Notes under the pieces: generated by a model | Seen by the model: only the letters and a program-made list of their open reading frames with translations | What the model was told of the DNA's origin: nothing | Databases searched by the model: none | Assembly (NCBI GenBank): GCA_964545855.1 | Contig: CAZJHD010000066.1 | Coordinates: 1-23,593 of the forward strand | Direction of reading: 5' to 3' | Length of the DNA: 23,593 bases | Origin: CAZJHD01 sp964545855 | Lineage (GTDB): Bacteria; Planctomycetota; UBA1135; JACQFD01 | Shown: positions 8,541-16,415 of the stretch, in pieces | Position numbering within the stretch: position 1 is the stretch's first letter | How the letters are laid out: each line of letters opens with the position of its first letter | Position numbers and translations under genes: made by a program

Positions 8541-8822
8541 CTAGAGGACTTCGATCGAGAAGTCCTTCACGACGGCGCCGTTGTGTTCCTCCGCGAAGCG
8601 CAGGACCTTGTCGAGCACGTCGCGGGCGGCCCGCGCGTCGAGGGCCACGCAGGCGACGCCGAGCATCGCCTCGTTCCAGGTGTCGTGGGAGGCAACCTCG
8701 GCGGCGGAGATGTTGAACCGGTGCCGGAGCCGTTCCTTGAGCGATCGCACGACGCCTCGTTTCTCCTTGAGCGATCGCGAGGCGGGGATCTGGATGTCGA
8801 GCTGGAGGATGCCGACGTTCAT
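8541..8822 (-). CDS. ylxP: DUF503 / YlxP-like small protein
   Basis: This 93-aa protein matches the DUF503 (YlxP) family, which sits between infB and rbfA in many bacteria and has a proposed role linked to ribosome or translation factors that is not well defined. The ATG at 8822 gives the canonical beginning MNVGILQLDIQIPASRSLKEKR; an in-frame upstream start would add only eight unrelated residues. The SLKEKR motif is followed by VVRSLKERLRHRFNISAAEV, then a second half with HNGAVVKDFSIEVL. The protein is predicted to be a small cytoplasmic alpha/beta fold. It lies 141 bp after infB and immediately before rbfA. Gene order alone supports the assignment, together with the SLKEKR signature. Confidence 0.9.
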   Translation of the reverse strand: MNVGILQLDIQIPASRSLKEKRGVVRSLKERLRHRFNISAAEVASHDTWNEAMLGVACVALDARAARDVLDKVLRFAEEHNGAVVKDFSIEVL

Positions 8823-8963
8823 GTCTGCCTCGGCGCGGGAGGGCACTCGGGATCGGGATGCCGCTCGTGGGACCGGTGGGAGCCGCGACGCGTCCGGCCA
8901 GCCGGAGATCGGCCCCTCGGGCCGCCGTTCTCTCGGGCCGACCGTCTCGTCGACCGATGGGTC

Positions 8964-11798
8964 CTACACGACTGTAGGCTTTTCTTCCTTCGTCTCGAAC
9001 GACTCGATGATGTCGCCTTCCTTGACGTCCTCGTAGCCGCCGATCTTGAGTCCGCACTCCATGCCCTGCTTCACCTCGCGGACGTCCTCCTTCACACGCC
9101 GCACGGACTCGAGCTTGCCGGAGTAGATCACGGCGCCCTCGCGGATGAGGCGCACGCGCGAGCCGCGCTGGATCGCCCCGTCCGTGACCATGCAGCCGGC
9201 GATGCTGCCGACCTTCGACGACCGGAAGACCTGCCGCACCTCGGCGTGCCCCGTGACCACCTCGCGCTCGACCGGCGAGAGGAGGCCCTCCATGGCGGCC
9301 TTGAGGTCGTTCACGATGTCGTAGACGACCTGGTACGTGCGGATCTCCACGCCGTCGCGCGCCGCCTGCTTCTTCACCGAGTCGGAAGCGAGGACGTGGA
9401 AGCCGATGAGGATCGCCTCGCTCGTGGCGGCGAGGTCGACGTCGGCCTCGGTGATCGCGCCGACGGCCGAGTAGATCACCTTCGCCTGGACGCTCGCGCC
9501 GGTCTCGTCGGTGACGGCGAGCTGCGTGATCTCCTTCTCGAGCACCTCCTTCGATCCGGTGACGTCGCACTTGACGACGACGCGGATCTCGCGGGCGGTG
9601 CCCTCCTTGATCTTGGTGAAGAGGTTGCCGAGCGTGAGCGTCTCGCGCCCCGAGCTCGCGCGGTCCATCTCGCGGAGCTTGCGGCCGCGCTCCTCGGCGA
9701 CCTTCGTCGCGACGGCGAGGTTCTCGATGATCACGAAGTGGTCGCCCGCGGCAGGAAGCTCCGAGAGCCCGGTCACCTTCACCGGCATCGACGGCTCGGC
9801 GTTCTCGAGCGACTCGCCGCGATCGTCCGTCAGGTTGCGGACCTTGCCGTAGCCGGCGCCTGCGAGGATCACGTCGCCGCGCCGCAGCGTGCCCTTCTGC
9901 ACGAGGAGCGTCGCGACGACGCCTTCCTGGGCGCTCTTCGCGGCCTCGATGACGATTCCCTCGGCGGAGCGCTCGGGATTGGCCTTCAGATCGAGGACCT
10001 CGGCCTCCAGCGCGACGCGCTCGACGAGCTCGTCGATCCCCTCGCCCTTCGTCGCGGCCGTCTCGATGATCGCCGTGTGGCCGCCCCAGTTCGTGCCGTG
10101 CCACGACTCGGGCGCGAGCCCCAGGCCGGCGAGCTGGCCGATGGTGCGCTCCTTCTGCTGCTCGGAGGCCTTGTCCGACTTGTTCAACGCCACGATCACG
10201 GGAACGCCCGCCGCCTTGGCGTGGGCGTAGGCCTCCTCCGTCTGCGGCATGACGCCGTCGTCGGCGCCCACCACGAGGACCACGATGTCCGTCGCGTTCG
10301 CGCCGCGCTTGCGCATCTCCGTGAAGGCCTGGTGGCCCGGAGTGTCGAGGATCGTGATCGGATGCCCGCTCGGCGTCGTGATGCGGTAGGCGCCGATGTG
10401 CTGCGTGATGCCGCCCGCCTCGCCGCTCGCGACGCTCGTCTTGCGGATCGCGTCGATGAGGGAGGTCTTGCCGTGGTCGACGTGCCCGAGGAACGCGATC
10501 ACGGGCGCACGCGACTGGAGGAGGGACGGATCCTCGGCGGCTTCCGCCTCGCGGCGGCCCTCCGACATCGTCTGCTCCGCCGACTGGGCGGCGCGCACGT
10601 CGATGTCGAATCCGAGCTCGAGGGCGAGGAGCTTCGCGTCCTCGTCGAGCAGCGTGTCGTTGGGCTTCACGACGCGCTTGAACTGGAGGAACAGCGTGCG
10701 GACGAGGTCTCCCAGCTTCACGCCGAGGGACTCGGAGAGCGAACGGACGCTCACCGGCGACGTGATCGTGAGCGGCGCGCGCCGCTCCGGGACGTTGGCG
10801 GCGGCGCGCCCGGAGGCGCCGCGTCCGCTGCGGTGCTGCCCGAGGCCGCCCTTCTGGGGGCCCGTGAGGCGGCGCATGCGCGACTGCTCCTTCTCGCGGA
10901 GCTGCGCCGTGGAGAGGCGGTCGCGGGAGGAGGCCGCGTCGGTGCGCTGGAGCACGCGCTTGCGGTTGTGCGAGAGCGTCGGGCGCACGTCGATCGCCGC
11001 GCCGGACGTGGTGATCGTCTCGTTCCCGGAGCGCGACGCGGCGGCCGGAGGCCGCGACGTCCGCAGGAGCGCCGGATCGATGCGTCCGACGATCTTCGCG
11101 CCGGGGCGCGACGGCTGCTGCCGCGTGGGTCGAGGCTCGTCGGTGCGTCCCGCCACGGCGGGACGGGGAATCGTCCCGGCGCCGGCCGCGCTCTCGCCCT
11201 CGGCCGCCGCGGAGACGGGCTCGGGCTCCTCCGATGCAGCTTCCGCCTCGACGGGAGCCTCCGCGGGCTCTTCCTCGGAGGTCTCGTTGTCGTCGCCGTC
11301 GGCCGCGGGGGCCTCGTCGAGGTCGGCGCCTGCATCCGCCTCGGCGACGGCGGGCTCCTCGGCCTCCTCCTCGACCACCTCGGGCTCGGCGTGGGCCTCG
11401 TCCTCGGCGGCGGCTGCCTCATCGGGCTGCGGTGCCGGAGTCTCCTCGGGTGCGGCGCTCTGGGCCGCGGCGGCACGCTTCGCCGGCGCCGGCGCCGGGG
11501 CCTCGGCCTCCGCCGGAGCGTCCGCTGCCGGAGCGGCTTCGGCGGGAGCGTCCGCCGTCTTGCGGCGCTTGCGCCGGATGCCGACGGGCTTCTCCTCCGC
11601 CGCGGGCTCCGCCGCCTTCGTCTCCGGGATGATGCCGGCGATCTCGAGCCGCGCCTGGACCATCAGGAGCTCCGACTCGTCGAGGGCGGACATCTGGTTC
11701 CGGATCTGGTCGAACCCGAGCTCGCGGAGCTTCTTGGCGAGATCCGCGCCCTTCAGTCCGTAGTCCTTCGCGAGTTCGAAGATGCGCTTCTTGCTCAT
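8964..11798 (-). CDS. infB: Translation initiation factor IF-2
   Basis: IF-2 (944 aa) is the GTPase that brings fMet-tRNA to the 30S subunit and promotes subunit joining. ATG 11798 is selected for its gtggagg ribosome site and for the typical IF2_N start MSKKRIFELAKDYGLKGADL (1-55). A long Ala/Glu/Pro-rich disordered linker covers about 57-330. A second IF2_N-like module follows (about 346-405, VSVRSLSESLGVKLGDLVR). The G domain has G1 GHVDHGKT (438-445), G3 DTPGH (485-489) and G4 NKSD (539-542). Domains II, III and IV follow, ending in GLKIGGYEDVKEGDIIESFE. It is longer than the roughly 890 aa of E. coli IF2 because of the linker. It lies 169 bp after nusA; no ylxR or ribosomal-protein gene intervenes. 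Confidence 0.97.
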   Translation of the reverse strand: MSKKRIFELAKDYGLKGADLAKKLRELGFDQIRNQMSALDESELLMVQARLEIAGIIPETKAAEPAAEEKPVGIRRKRRKTADAPAEAAPAADAPAEAEAPAPAPAKRAAAAQSAAPEETPAPQPDEAAAAEDEAHAEPEVVEEEAEEPAVAEADAGADLDEAPAADGDDNETSEEEPAEAPVEAEAASEEPEPVSAAAEGESAAGAGTIPRPAVAGRTDEPRPTRQQPSRPGAKIVGRIDPALLRTSRPPAAASRSGNETITTSGAAIDVRPTLSHNRKRVLQRTDAASSRDRLSTAQLREKEQSRMRRLTGPQKGGLGQHRSGRGASGRAAANVPERRAPLTITSPVSVRSLSESLGVKLGDLVRTLFLQFKRVVKPNDTLLDEDAKLLALELGFDIDVRAAQSAEQTMSEGRREAEAAEDPSLLQSRAPVIAFLGHVDHGKTSLIDAIRKTSVASGEAGGITQHIGAYRITTPSGHPITILDTPGHQAFTEMRKRGANATDIVVLVVGADDGVMPQTEEAYAHAKAAGVPVIVALNKSDKASEQQKERTIGQLAGLGLAPESWHGTNWGGHTAIIETAATKGEGIDELVERVALEAEVLDLKANPERSAEGIVIEAAKSAQEGVVATLLVQKGTLRRGDVILAGAGYGKVRNLTDDRGESLENAEPSMPVKVTGLSELPAAGDHFVIIENLAVATKVAEERGRKLREMDRASSGRETLTLGNLFTKIKEGTAREIRVVVKCDVTGSKEVLEKEITQLAVTDETGASVQAKVIYSAVGAITEADVDLAATSEAILIGFHVLASDSVKKQAARDGVEIRTYQVVYDIVNDLKAAMEGLLSPVEREVVTGHAEVRQVFRSSKVGSIAGCMVTDGAIQRGSRVRLIREGAVIYSGKLESVRRVKEDVREVKQGMECGLKIGGYEDVKEGDIIESFETKEEKPTVV

Positions 11799-11810
11799 GA
11801 CCGCCTCCAC

Positions 11811-11825
11811 GGGGCGAGCCGCCCC
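11811..11825 (-). promoter_or_regulatory. Small GC hairpin just upstream of the infB ribosome site
   Basis: On the minus strand ggggcg-gct-cgcccc can form a 6-bp stem with a 3-base loop. It ends two bases before the gtggagg ribosome site of infB. Such a position could tune ribosome access or processing of the nusA-infB mRNA. There is no U-tract, so it is not an intrinsic terminator. In so GC-rich a genome short hairpins are frequent, so a function is only a possibility. Confidence 0.25.
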
Positions 11826-11967
11826 GACCACACCGCGTGCTGCGCCAGCCACCGATGGCAGTGCTCGCCAACGATCGTCGCGCCGCGGGCACGGGCGCGC
11901 GACGAGGAGCCGAGGGAGACGGAGACGCCCTCTCGGTGGCTCCGTGTGGGGGAGGAATGCGGGTGGC

Positions 11968-13248
11968 TCATGCCTGGATGCTCCCGCTCCCTTCGTTGCG
12001 AGCGCCCTCGCTGTCCGGCTTCGCGTCGCCGTCGACGGCGGCGCTCGGGGCCGCCTCGCTGCTGCCCGCGGCCGGCGCGGCCTCGGGTGCGGGCGCCGTC
12101 TCGGTCGCCGGCGCGGACGCATCGGGAGCCGCCGGGGCCGCCTCGCCGCTTCCCGGCTCGCCGCCCTCGTCCTCGCCGGTCGCCGCGCGACGGAGCTGGC
12201 GGATCCGACCGAGCTCCTCCTGGAACCAGGCATCCGCCGTCTCTTCGTTCTCGCCCTTCTCGATGCGCTCGTCGCGCTGGCGGAGCGCCATCTCCTCGGC
12301 CTCGTACTCCGCGCGCGTCTTGATGTCGATGCTCCAGCCGCAGAGCCGCGAGGCGAGACGAACGTTTTGGCCGCGCTTGCCGATGGCGAGCGAGAGCTGC
12401 TTCTCCTCGACGAGCACGAGCACGGTGCGCGTCTCCTCGTCGGGGTAGATGTTGTCGATGTCGATCTCCGCCGGCTTGAGCGCGTTCACGACGAGCTCCT
12501 CCAGCGAATCGCTCCACTTCACGATGTCGACCTTCTCGCCGTTCAGCTCGTCGGTGATCGCGCGGATGCGGCTGCCGCGGACGCCGACGCAGGCTCCCTG
12601 GCAGTCGATCTTCGGGTCGTGCGACATCACGGCCACCTTGGTGCGGTAGCCGGGGTCGCGGACGATGCGCTTCACTTCGATGATGTCGTCGGCGATCTCG
12701 GGCACCTCCAGGCGGAAGAGCTCCTTCACGAGGTCGGCGCTCGCGCGCGAGACGATGATCCGCACTCGCGTGCCGACCTTCTTGACGTCGGAGACGAGGA
12801 CGCGGACGGAGTTGCCGAGGTGGAGGTTCTCGCCGCGCACGCGCTCCTCGCGCGGCAGATAGCCTTCGACCTTCCCGAAGTTGATCAGGATGCTGTCGCC
12901 GTCGAACCGCTGGACCTTGCCGCTCGCGATCTTCCCGATCCGGCGCTCGAAGTCCTCGAAGGTGACGTCGCGCTCCGCCTCGCGGAGCTTCTGGATCATT
13001 CCCTGCTTCACCGCCTGTGCGACGATGCGTCCCAGCTCCTGCGGCGACACGTCGTACTCATCCTCCGAGTCGTAGATCTCGTAGTCGCCGGTCTTCCGAT
13101 CGATCTTCACGACGAGATCCTCGCCCGCTCCGAGCTTCTTGCGCACTCCAGCAGCCATGGCGACTTCGATGGCCTCGAAGACGAGCTCCTTCTCGACGCC
13201 CTTCTCTTGGGCGATCAGGCCGACCATGTTGAGGAGTTCCGTGTTCAC
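11968..13248 (-). CDS. nusA: Transcription termination/antitermination factor NusA
   Basis: NusA (426 aa) binds RNA polymerase and nascent RNA and controls pausing, termination and antitermination. The GTG at 13248 is chosen because it has cgggagg as ribosome site at proper spacing and begins the conserved N-terminus (V/M)NTELLNMVGLIAQEKG. The frame stays open a further 204 codons upstream, but that part has no NusA similarity. The N-terminal domain covers about 1-105, S1 about 106-170 (GKIASGKVQRFDGDSILINF). KH1 has GACVGVRGSRIRAI (218-231) and KH2 has LAIGKRGQNVRLAS (287-300). An acidic Ala/Pro-rich tail (about 355-426) replaces the AR repeats of E. coli NusA. It is the first gene of the minus-strand cluster; rimP, its usual partner, is missing upstream. 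A terminator hairpin lies 68 bp before the start. Confidence 0.96.
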   Translation of the reverse strand: MNTELLNMVGLIAQEKGVEKELVFEAIEVAMAAGVRKKLGAGEDLVVKIDRKTGDYEIYDSEDEYDVSPQELGRIVAQAVKQGMIQKLREAERDVTFEDFERRIGKIASGKVQRFDGDSILINFGKVEGYLPREERVRGENLHLGNSVRVLVSDVKKVGTRVRIIVSRASADLVKELFRLEVPEIADDIIEVKRIVRDPGYRTKVAVMSHDPKIDCQGACVGVRGSRIRAITDELNGEKVDIVKWSDSLEELVVNALKPAEIDIDNIYPDEETRTVLVLVEEKQLSLAIGKRGQNVRLASRLCGWSIDIKTRAEYEAEEMALRQRDERIEKGENEETADAWFQEELGRIRQLRRAATGEDEGGEPGSGEAAPAAPDASAPATETAPAPEAAPAAGSSEAAPSAAVDGDAKPDSEGARNEGSGSIQA

Positions 13249-13315
13249 CGAGGCCTCCCGTAGGGGTGCGAGATGCGGGTCGTTCCGGTGGCGGGGAGAG
13301 ATCGAGTCCGGGGAC

Positions 13316-13337
13316 AAAAAACGGGGGCGAGCCCCCG
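13316..13337 (-). terminator. Rho-independent terminator upstream of nusA
   Basis: Read on the minus strand, cgggggc-tc-gcccccg (13337-13322; the loop is effectively larger) is followed directly by six T residues (13321-13316). This is a textbook intrinsic terminator for RNA coming from higher coordinates. A second strong hairpin, cgtctctcc-ac-ggagagacg, lies just before it at 13357-13376. Because nusA starts only 68 bases further on, the element either ends a separate upstream RNA or attenuates the nusA leader. Feedback control of nusA operons at their leaders is known in E. coli. Confidence 0.75.
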
Positions 13338-13940
13338 CACAGACACAGCTCGGATCCGTCTCTCCGTGGAGAGACGAAACGGGCCGCACGACTTCGTTCT
13401 TGCTGGTGCTTCGTTCAAGGTGGAGAGACGTCGAGTCGGGGCGAGGTCGCGAGGGTCCGCGACGGCGCGATTCCATCGACGAGGAAACGCGCCATGCGGC
13501 TCTGCGCGAGCTGCCAACACACGACGAAACCACACTCCCCGACCCTGCTTTCGAAGGGGCTCTCAAAGAGCCTCGGTCCCTCGAAGGGTCGTGGCGTGCG
13601 GTTCGTCGATCCGCGCTCCGGAAGTTCGCACGCGCCAAGGGCACGGGCTGCGGCCGGAGTCCACTCGTTCCTTCCCTCTGCCTGGCGTCTCGGAGCGAGA
13701 CGGGGCGCGGAGGGAGAGCACCCGTCGAGGGGTCCTGCCGCGAAGAGCTCCGATCCCCGAACGTCCCCGATGAAGAGGAGTCGTGGGAAGAGCCCTTCCC
13801 GGAGGCCCTCACCCACGTGATTCCCGATGGAGAGAGGCTGTCCTGCCGAGCGCACCCCATTCGGGGACGCGTTCGGGCCGGCGCAAGCTTCTATCGCATG
13901 GGAGTTTCCGTGAGACGGGCTCTGGGCGAGTCGGGCGAAG

Positions 13941-13970
13941 AGGGTAGCGTTCGCTCTCCCACTCTGTCAA
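13941..13970 (-). promoter_or_regulatory. Sigma-70-type promoter candidate directed toward nusA
   Basis: On the minus strand TTGACA (13970-13965) is a perfect -35 box. After 18 bases comes TACCCT (13946-13941) as a -10-like hexamer. The spacing is acceptable and the -35 match stands out in a GC-rich background, but the -10 is only moderate. Transcription would start near 13934 and run about 600 bases to the terminator at 13316. No reading frame with recognisable protein similarity lies between. Confidence 0.45.
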
Positions 13971-14076
13971 TCGGGGCGACGGCGCGCGGCCGGCCGTCGA
14001 TCGGGCCGCCGATCCACCGGGCAGCGCGAGGCGGATCGCAGCGAGCCAACGGCGCCGCGTCCGGAGGGTGCGCCCC

Positions 14077-15015
14077 GTGACGGGACGTTCGCGCATGCTC
14101 GGCCGGTCGCCGGCGCTCGCCGCGGCACGGGTGCAGATCGAGCGGGCGGCCGCCCTCGACGTGCCGATCCTCCTCCTCGGCGAGTCGGGCACGGGGAAGG
14201 AGCTCGCCGCGCGCGAGATCCACGCACGCTCGCCGCGGGCGAGGGGACCGTTCGTCGCCGTGAACCTCGCGGCGCTCCCGTCCACTCTCGTCGAGGACGA
14301 ACTCTTCGGCCACGTGGCCGGCGCCTACACGGGCGCCACGTCTCCGCGCTCGGGCCGATTCCGGCGGGCCGACGGCGGCACGCTCTTCCTCGACGAGATC
14401 GGCGACATCCCCCTGCCCGTGCAGGCGAAGCTCCTGCGCGTCCTGGAGGAGGGCACCGTCGAGCCCCTGGGCGCCGAGACGACCGAGACCGTCGACGTGC
14501 GCATCGTGGCCGCGACGCACCGCGACCTCGGCGGGCTCGTCGCGAAGGGCACCTTCCGATCCGACCTCTTCTTCCGCCTCGCCGTCGTGCCCGTCGAGCT
14601 GCCGCCGCTCCGCGAGCGGGCCGACGACGTCGCGGTCCTCGCGCGCCACTTCGCGAAGCACGATCCGACGGCGCTGCCTCCGCGCGGGCTCACCGACGCG
14701 GCGCTCGAGAAGCTGTGCGCGCATCCGTGGCCCGGGAACGTGCGCGAGCTCGAGAACGCGATCCACCGGGCGCGCGTGCTGGCCCAGGGCAAGTCGATCG
14801 ACGCGCCCGACCTCGCGTTCCTCGAGGACGGTCGCGACGGCGCCGCGCAGCAGGTGGCGGCGCAGGCCGTGCGGCGCGGGCTGCGCCTGCCGGACCTCAC
14901 GCGGGCGATCCTCGAGGAATCGCTCCGCGTCTCCCACGGGAACGAGACGGAGGCCGCGCGGCGCGTCGGTCTCACGCGGCGAGCGTTCGCCTACCGGCGC
15001 AAGAAGCGCGGGTGA
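14077..15015 (+). CDS. Sigma-54-dependent activator, PspF-like (AAA+ and HTH only)
   Basis: The 312-aa protein is an enhancer-binding ATPase that would remodel sigma-54 RNA polymerase. GTG 14077 is preferred because ggaggg lies 8 bases upstream; GTG 14068 overlaps that site and ATG 14095 is also possible. Motifs are Walker A GESGTGKE (35-42), the sigma-54 contact loop as GAYTGA (82-87; usually GAFTGA), Walker B GTLFLDE (101-107), a sensor-I segment ATHRDL, and sensor-II WPGNVREL (218-225). A Fis-type helix-turn-helix is at about 285-308 (GNETEAARRVGLTRRAFAYR). There is no receiver, GAF, PAS or FHA domain, so activity must be set by a partner or by expression, as for PspF. It precedes an MFS gene by 55 bp and may control it. 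No clear -24/-12 sigma-54 promoter was seen in that spacer. Confidence 0.9.
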   Translation: MTGRSRMLGRSPALAAARVQIERAAALDVPILLLGESGTGKELAAREIHARSPRARGPFVAVNLAALPSTLVEDELFGHVAGAYTGATSPRSGRFRRADGGTLFLDEIGDIPLPVQAKLLRVLEEGTVEPLGAETTETVDVRIVAATHRDLGGLVAKGTFRSDLFFRLAVVPVELPPLRERADDVAVLARHFAKHDPTALPPRGLTDAALEKLCAHPWPGNVRELENAIHRARVLAQGKSIDAPDLAFLEDGRDGAAQQVAAQAVRRGLRLPDLTRAILEESLRVSHGNETEAARRVGLTRRAFAYRRKKRG

Positions 15016-15026
15016 ACCGCGCGGAG

Positions 15027-15069
15027 TCCTCCGCGCCAGGATCCGCAACGCCCGTATCCTCCGCGCCAG
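15027..15069 (+). repeat. Two 13-bp direct repeats ahead of the MFS gene
   Basis: The sequence tcctccgcgccag occurs at 15027-15039 and again at 15057-15069, a 30-bp period. The second copy ends one base before the ATG of the transporter gene. The first overlaps the right arm of a gcgcgga/tccgcgc hairpin (15018-15035). Spacing near three helical turns could suit a tandem operator, or the hairpin could affect the regulator's mRNA end. The transporter gene has no obvious Shine-Dalgarno in this stretch. Confidence 0.45.
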
Positions 15070-15070
15070 C

Positions 15071-16363
15071 ATGCCGCGCCGCTCCGCGCTCGGAATCCTC
15101 TTCCTCACGGTCTTCCTCGACCTCCTGGGCTTCGGGCTCGTCATCCCGCTCGTCCAGAAGTACGTCGAGTACTACTGGCTGCAGGACTCGCCCGATTCGC
15201 CGTGGGTCGGACGCATCGCGACGGCGCTCTCCGCCTGCTTCTCCCTCGCGCAGTTCGTGGCGGCGCCGCTCTGGGGCTCGCTCTCGGACCGGATCGGGCG
15301 GCGTCCGGTCCTCCTCGCGACCATCCCGCTCACGGGGCTCGCCTACCTGCTCTTCGGCCTCGCCTCCGACGAGTCGCTGAACCACCACGTCCTCCCGAAC
15401 GGGCACGCCGTCGTCGTGGCGCTCTTCGTGACGCGCATCCTCGGGGGCGCCTTCGCCGCGAACATCTCGACGGCCTTCGCCTACGTCTCCGACGTGACGA
15501 CCCCCGAGAGCCGCTCGCGCGGTCTCGGCGTCCTGGGCGCCGCCTTCGGCCTCGGCTTCGTCTTCGGACCGGCCATCGGCGGCTGGCTCTTCGGCACCTT
15601 CGGCCGCGGCGCGCCCGGCTACGCGGCGGCGGCGCTCGCCCTCGTGAACACCGTCTGGGCCTTCGCGCGTCTCGAGGAGTCGTTGCCCCCGGAGCGGCGC
15701 GGCCGGGCTCCGGCCCGGATCGGCGGGCGGCTCGCCTTCCTGCGTGCGTCCATCGCGACCCCCGAGCTCGGTCGGCTGCTGCTCCTCTTCTTCCTCGCCA
15801 CCTTCGCCTTCGCCCACATGGAGCAGGCCCTCGCGCTCTTCCTCGGCGCGCCGGCCGGCGACGGCGGCCGCGCCTGGGACGAGGAGAGGATCGGCTACTA
15901 CTTCGCGTTCCTCGGCATCGGCGTCGCCGTGACCCAGGGCGGCCTGCTCCGGCCGCTCTCGCGGAAGTTCTCCGAGGCGGCGCTCGTGCGCTCCGGCTGG
16001 GCGCTGCTCGCCCTCGGCCTCGCCGGCCTCGGCATGACCGGCGCGGCGGGCCACCCGCTCGCGCTCCTCGGCCTGGCGGGCCTCGTCGTCGCCGTCGGCA
16101 ACGGCCTCGGCAGCCCCTCGCTGAACGCCCTCATCTCGCGCGCGGCGCCCGAGACCGCCCAGGGCGGCACCTTTGGCGCGAGCCAGTCGATGGGGTCGCT
16201 CGCGCGCATCGTCGGCCCGCTCTCGGCGGGCTGGTGCATGGACTACTTCGGCCGCGCGAGCCCGATGTACGTCGCGGCGGGGGTGACGGTGGTGGCGCTG
16301 GTGCTGTTTCGGGCCGCGCCGAGTGGAACCTCCGATTCACCTCGCGGCAGCCATTCCGAGTAA
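15071..16363 (+). CDS. MFS transporter, TetA/DHA1-like
   Basis: This 430-aa integral membrane protein belongs to the major facilitator superfamily and is probably a proton-coupled drug or metabolite exporter. The N-terminus MPRRSALGILFLTVFLDLLGFGLVIPLV is the first helix with the family's D..GFG..IP pattern. Loop 2-3 carries motif A (PLWGSLSDRIGRRPVLL). The helix-5 region has LGAAFGLGFVFGPAIGGWLFG, typical of antiporter motif C. About twelve hydrophobic helices are visible, with a cytoplasmic break around ARLEESLPPERRGRAP. The tail after VVALVLF is short and hydrophilic (to GSHSE) and coincides with the abrupt fall in GC, so its last residues may derive from imported DNA. It follows the AAA+ regulator on the same strand and is probably co-transcribed. 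Substrate unknown. Confidence 0.88.
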   Translation: MPRRSALGILFLTVFLDLLGFGLVIPLVQKYVEYYWLQDSPDSPWVGRIATALSACFSLAQFVAAPLWGSLSDRIGRRPVLLATIPLTGLAYLLFGLASDESLNHHVLPNGHAVVVALFVTRILGGAFAANISTAFAYVSDVTTPESRSRGLGVLGAAFGLGFVFGPAIGGWLFGTFGRGAPGYAAAALALVNTVWAFARLEESLPPERRGRAPARIGGRLAFLRASIATPELGRLLLLFFLATFAFAHMEQALALFLGAPAGDGGRAWDEERIGYYFAFLGIGVAVTQGGLLRPLSRKFSEAALVRSGWALLALGLAGLGMTGAAGHPLALLGLAGLVVAVGNGLGSPSLNALISRAAPETAQGGTFGASQSMGSLARIVGPLSAGWCMDYFGRASPMYVAAGVTVVALVLFRAAPSGTSDSPRGSHSE

Positions 16364-16415
16364 CACCACTCGAGATTCGAGAGTCCGATGGGGAGCAAGA
16401 CCTATCGACCCGATC

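Larger units (their letters stand above)
13249..14076. other. 828-bp region without a convincing gene; possible long nusA leader or separate RNA
   Basis: This divergent gap separates nusA (minus) from the AAA+ regulator (plus). Several frames stay open on both strands, but none gives a recognisable product, and codon position bias looks weak by eye compared with neighbouring genes. On the minus strand it has a promoter candidate (13941-13970), several short inverted repeats, a strong hairpin at 13357-13376 and an intrinsic terminator (13316-13337). This is the architecture expected for a structured leader or small RNA of about 600 nt. I looked for tRNA, tmRNA, RNase P and SRP RNA signatures and did not find convincing ones. 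On the plus strand it must hold the promoter of the regulator gene, which I could not identify. Confidence 0.5.

Noticed and set aside
8735..8778. A repeated tccttgagcgatcgc in ylxP, and agagcgatcgcc repeats near 2370-2400, containing the cyanobacterial HIP1 octamer gcgatcgc
   Set aside because: In ylxP the repeat encodes the conserved RSLKE motifs; the few octamers in the window do not show HIP1-like density.
8259..12323. A 1354-codon open frame on the plus strand and other very long frames opposite infB, nusA and the exported proteins
   Set aside because: They are antisense shadows of well-recognised genes, produced by high GC and strong third-position bias; their translations are low-complexity and match no family.
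13600..13650. A T-arm-like ggttcgtcgatccgc and a tccggaag segment recalling tRNA or SRP RNA
   Set aside because: No cloverleaf can be completed around the first, and the second lacks the rest of the SRP core (ggaagcagc). Neither supports an RNA gene.
13249..13860. The open extension of the nusA frame upstream of GTG 13248
   Set aside because: It has no NusA similarity, is Ser/Arg-rich, and crosses the intrinsic terminator; the GTG with cgggagg and the conserved N-terminus is the better start.
16364..16400. ctcga-gat-tcgag as a terminator for the MFS gene
   Set aside because: The stem is only five base pairs and no T-tract follows.
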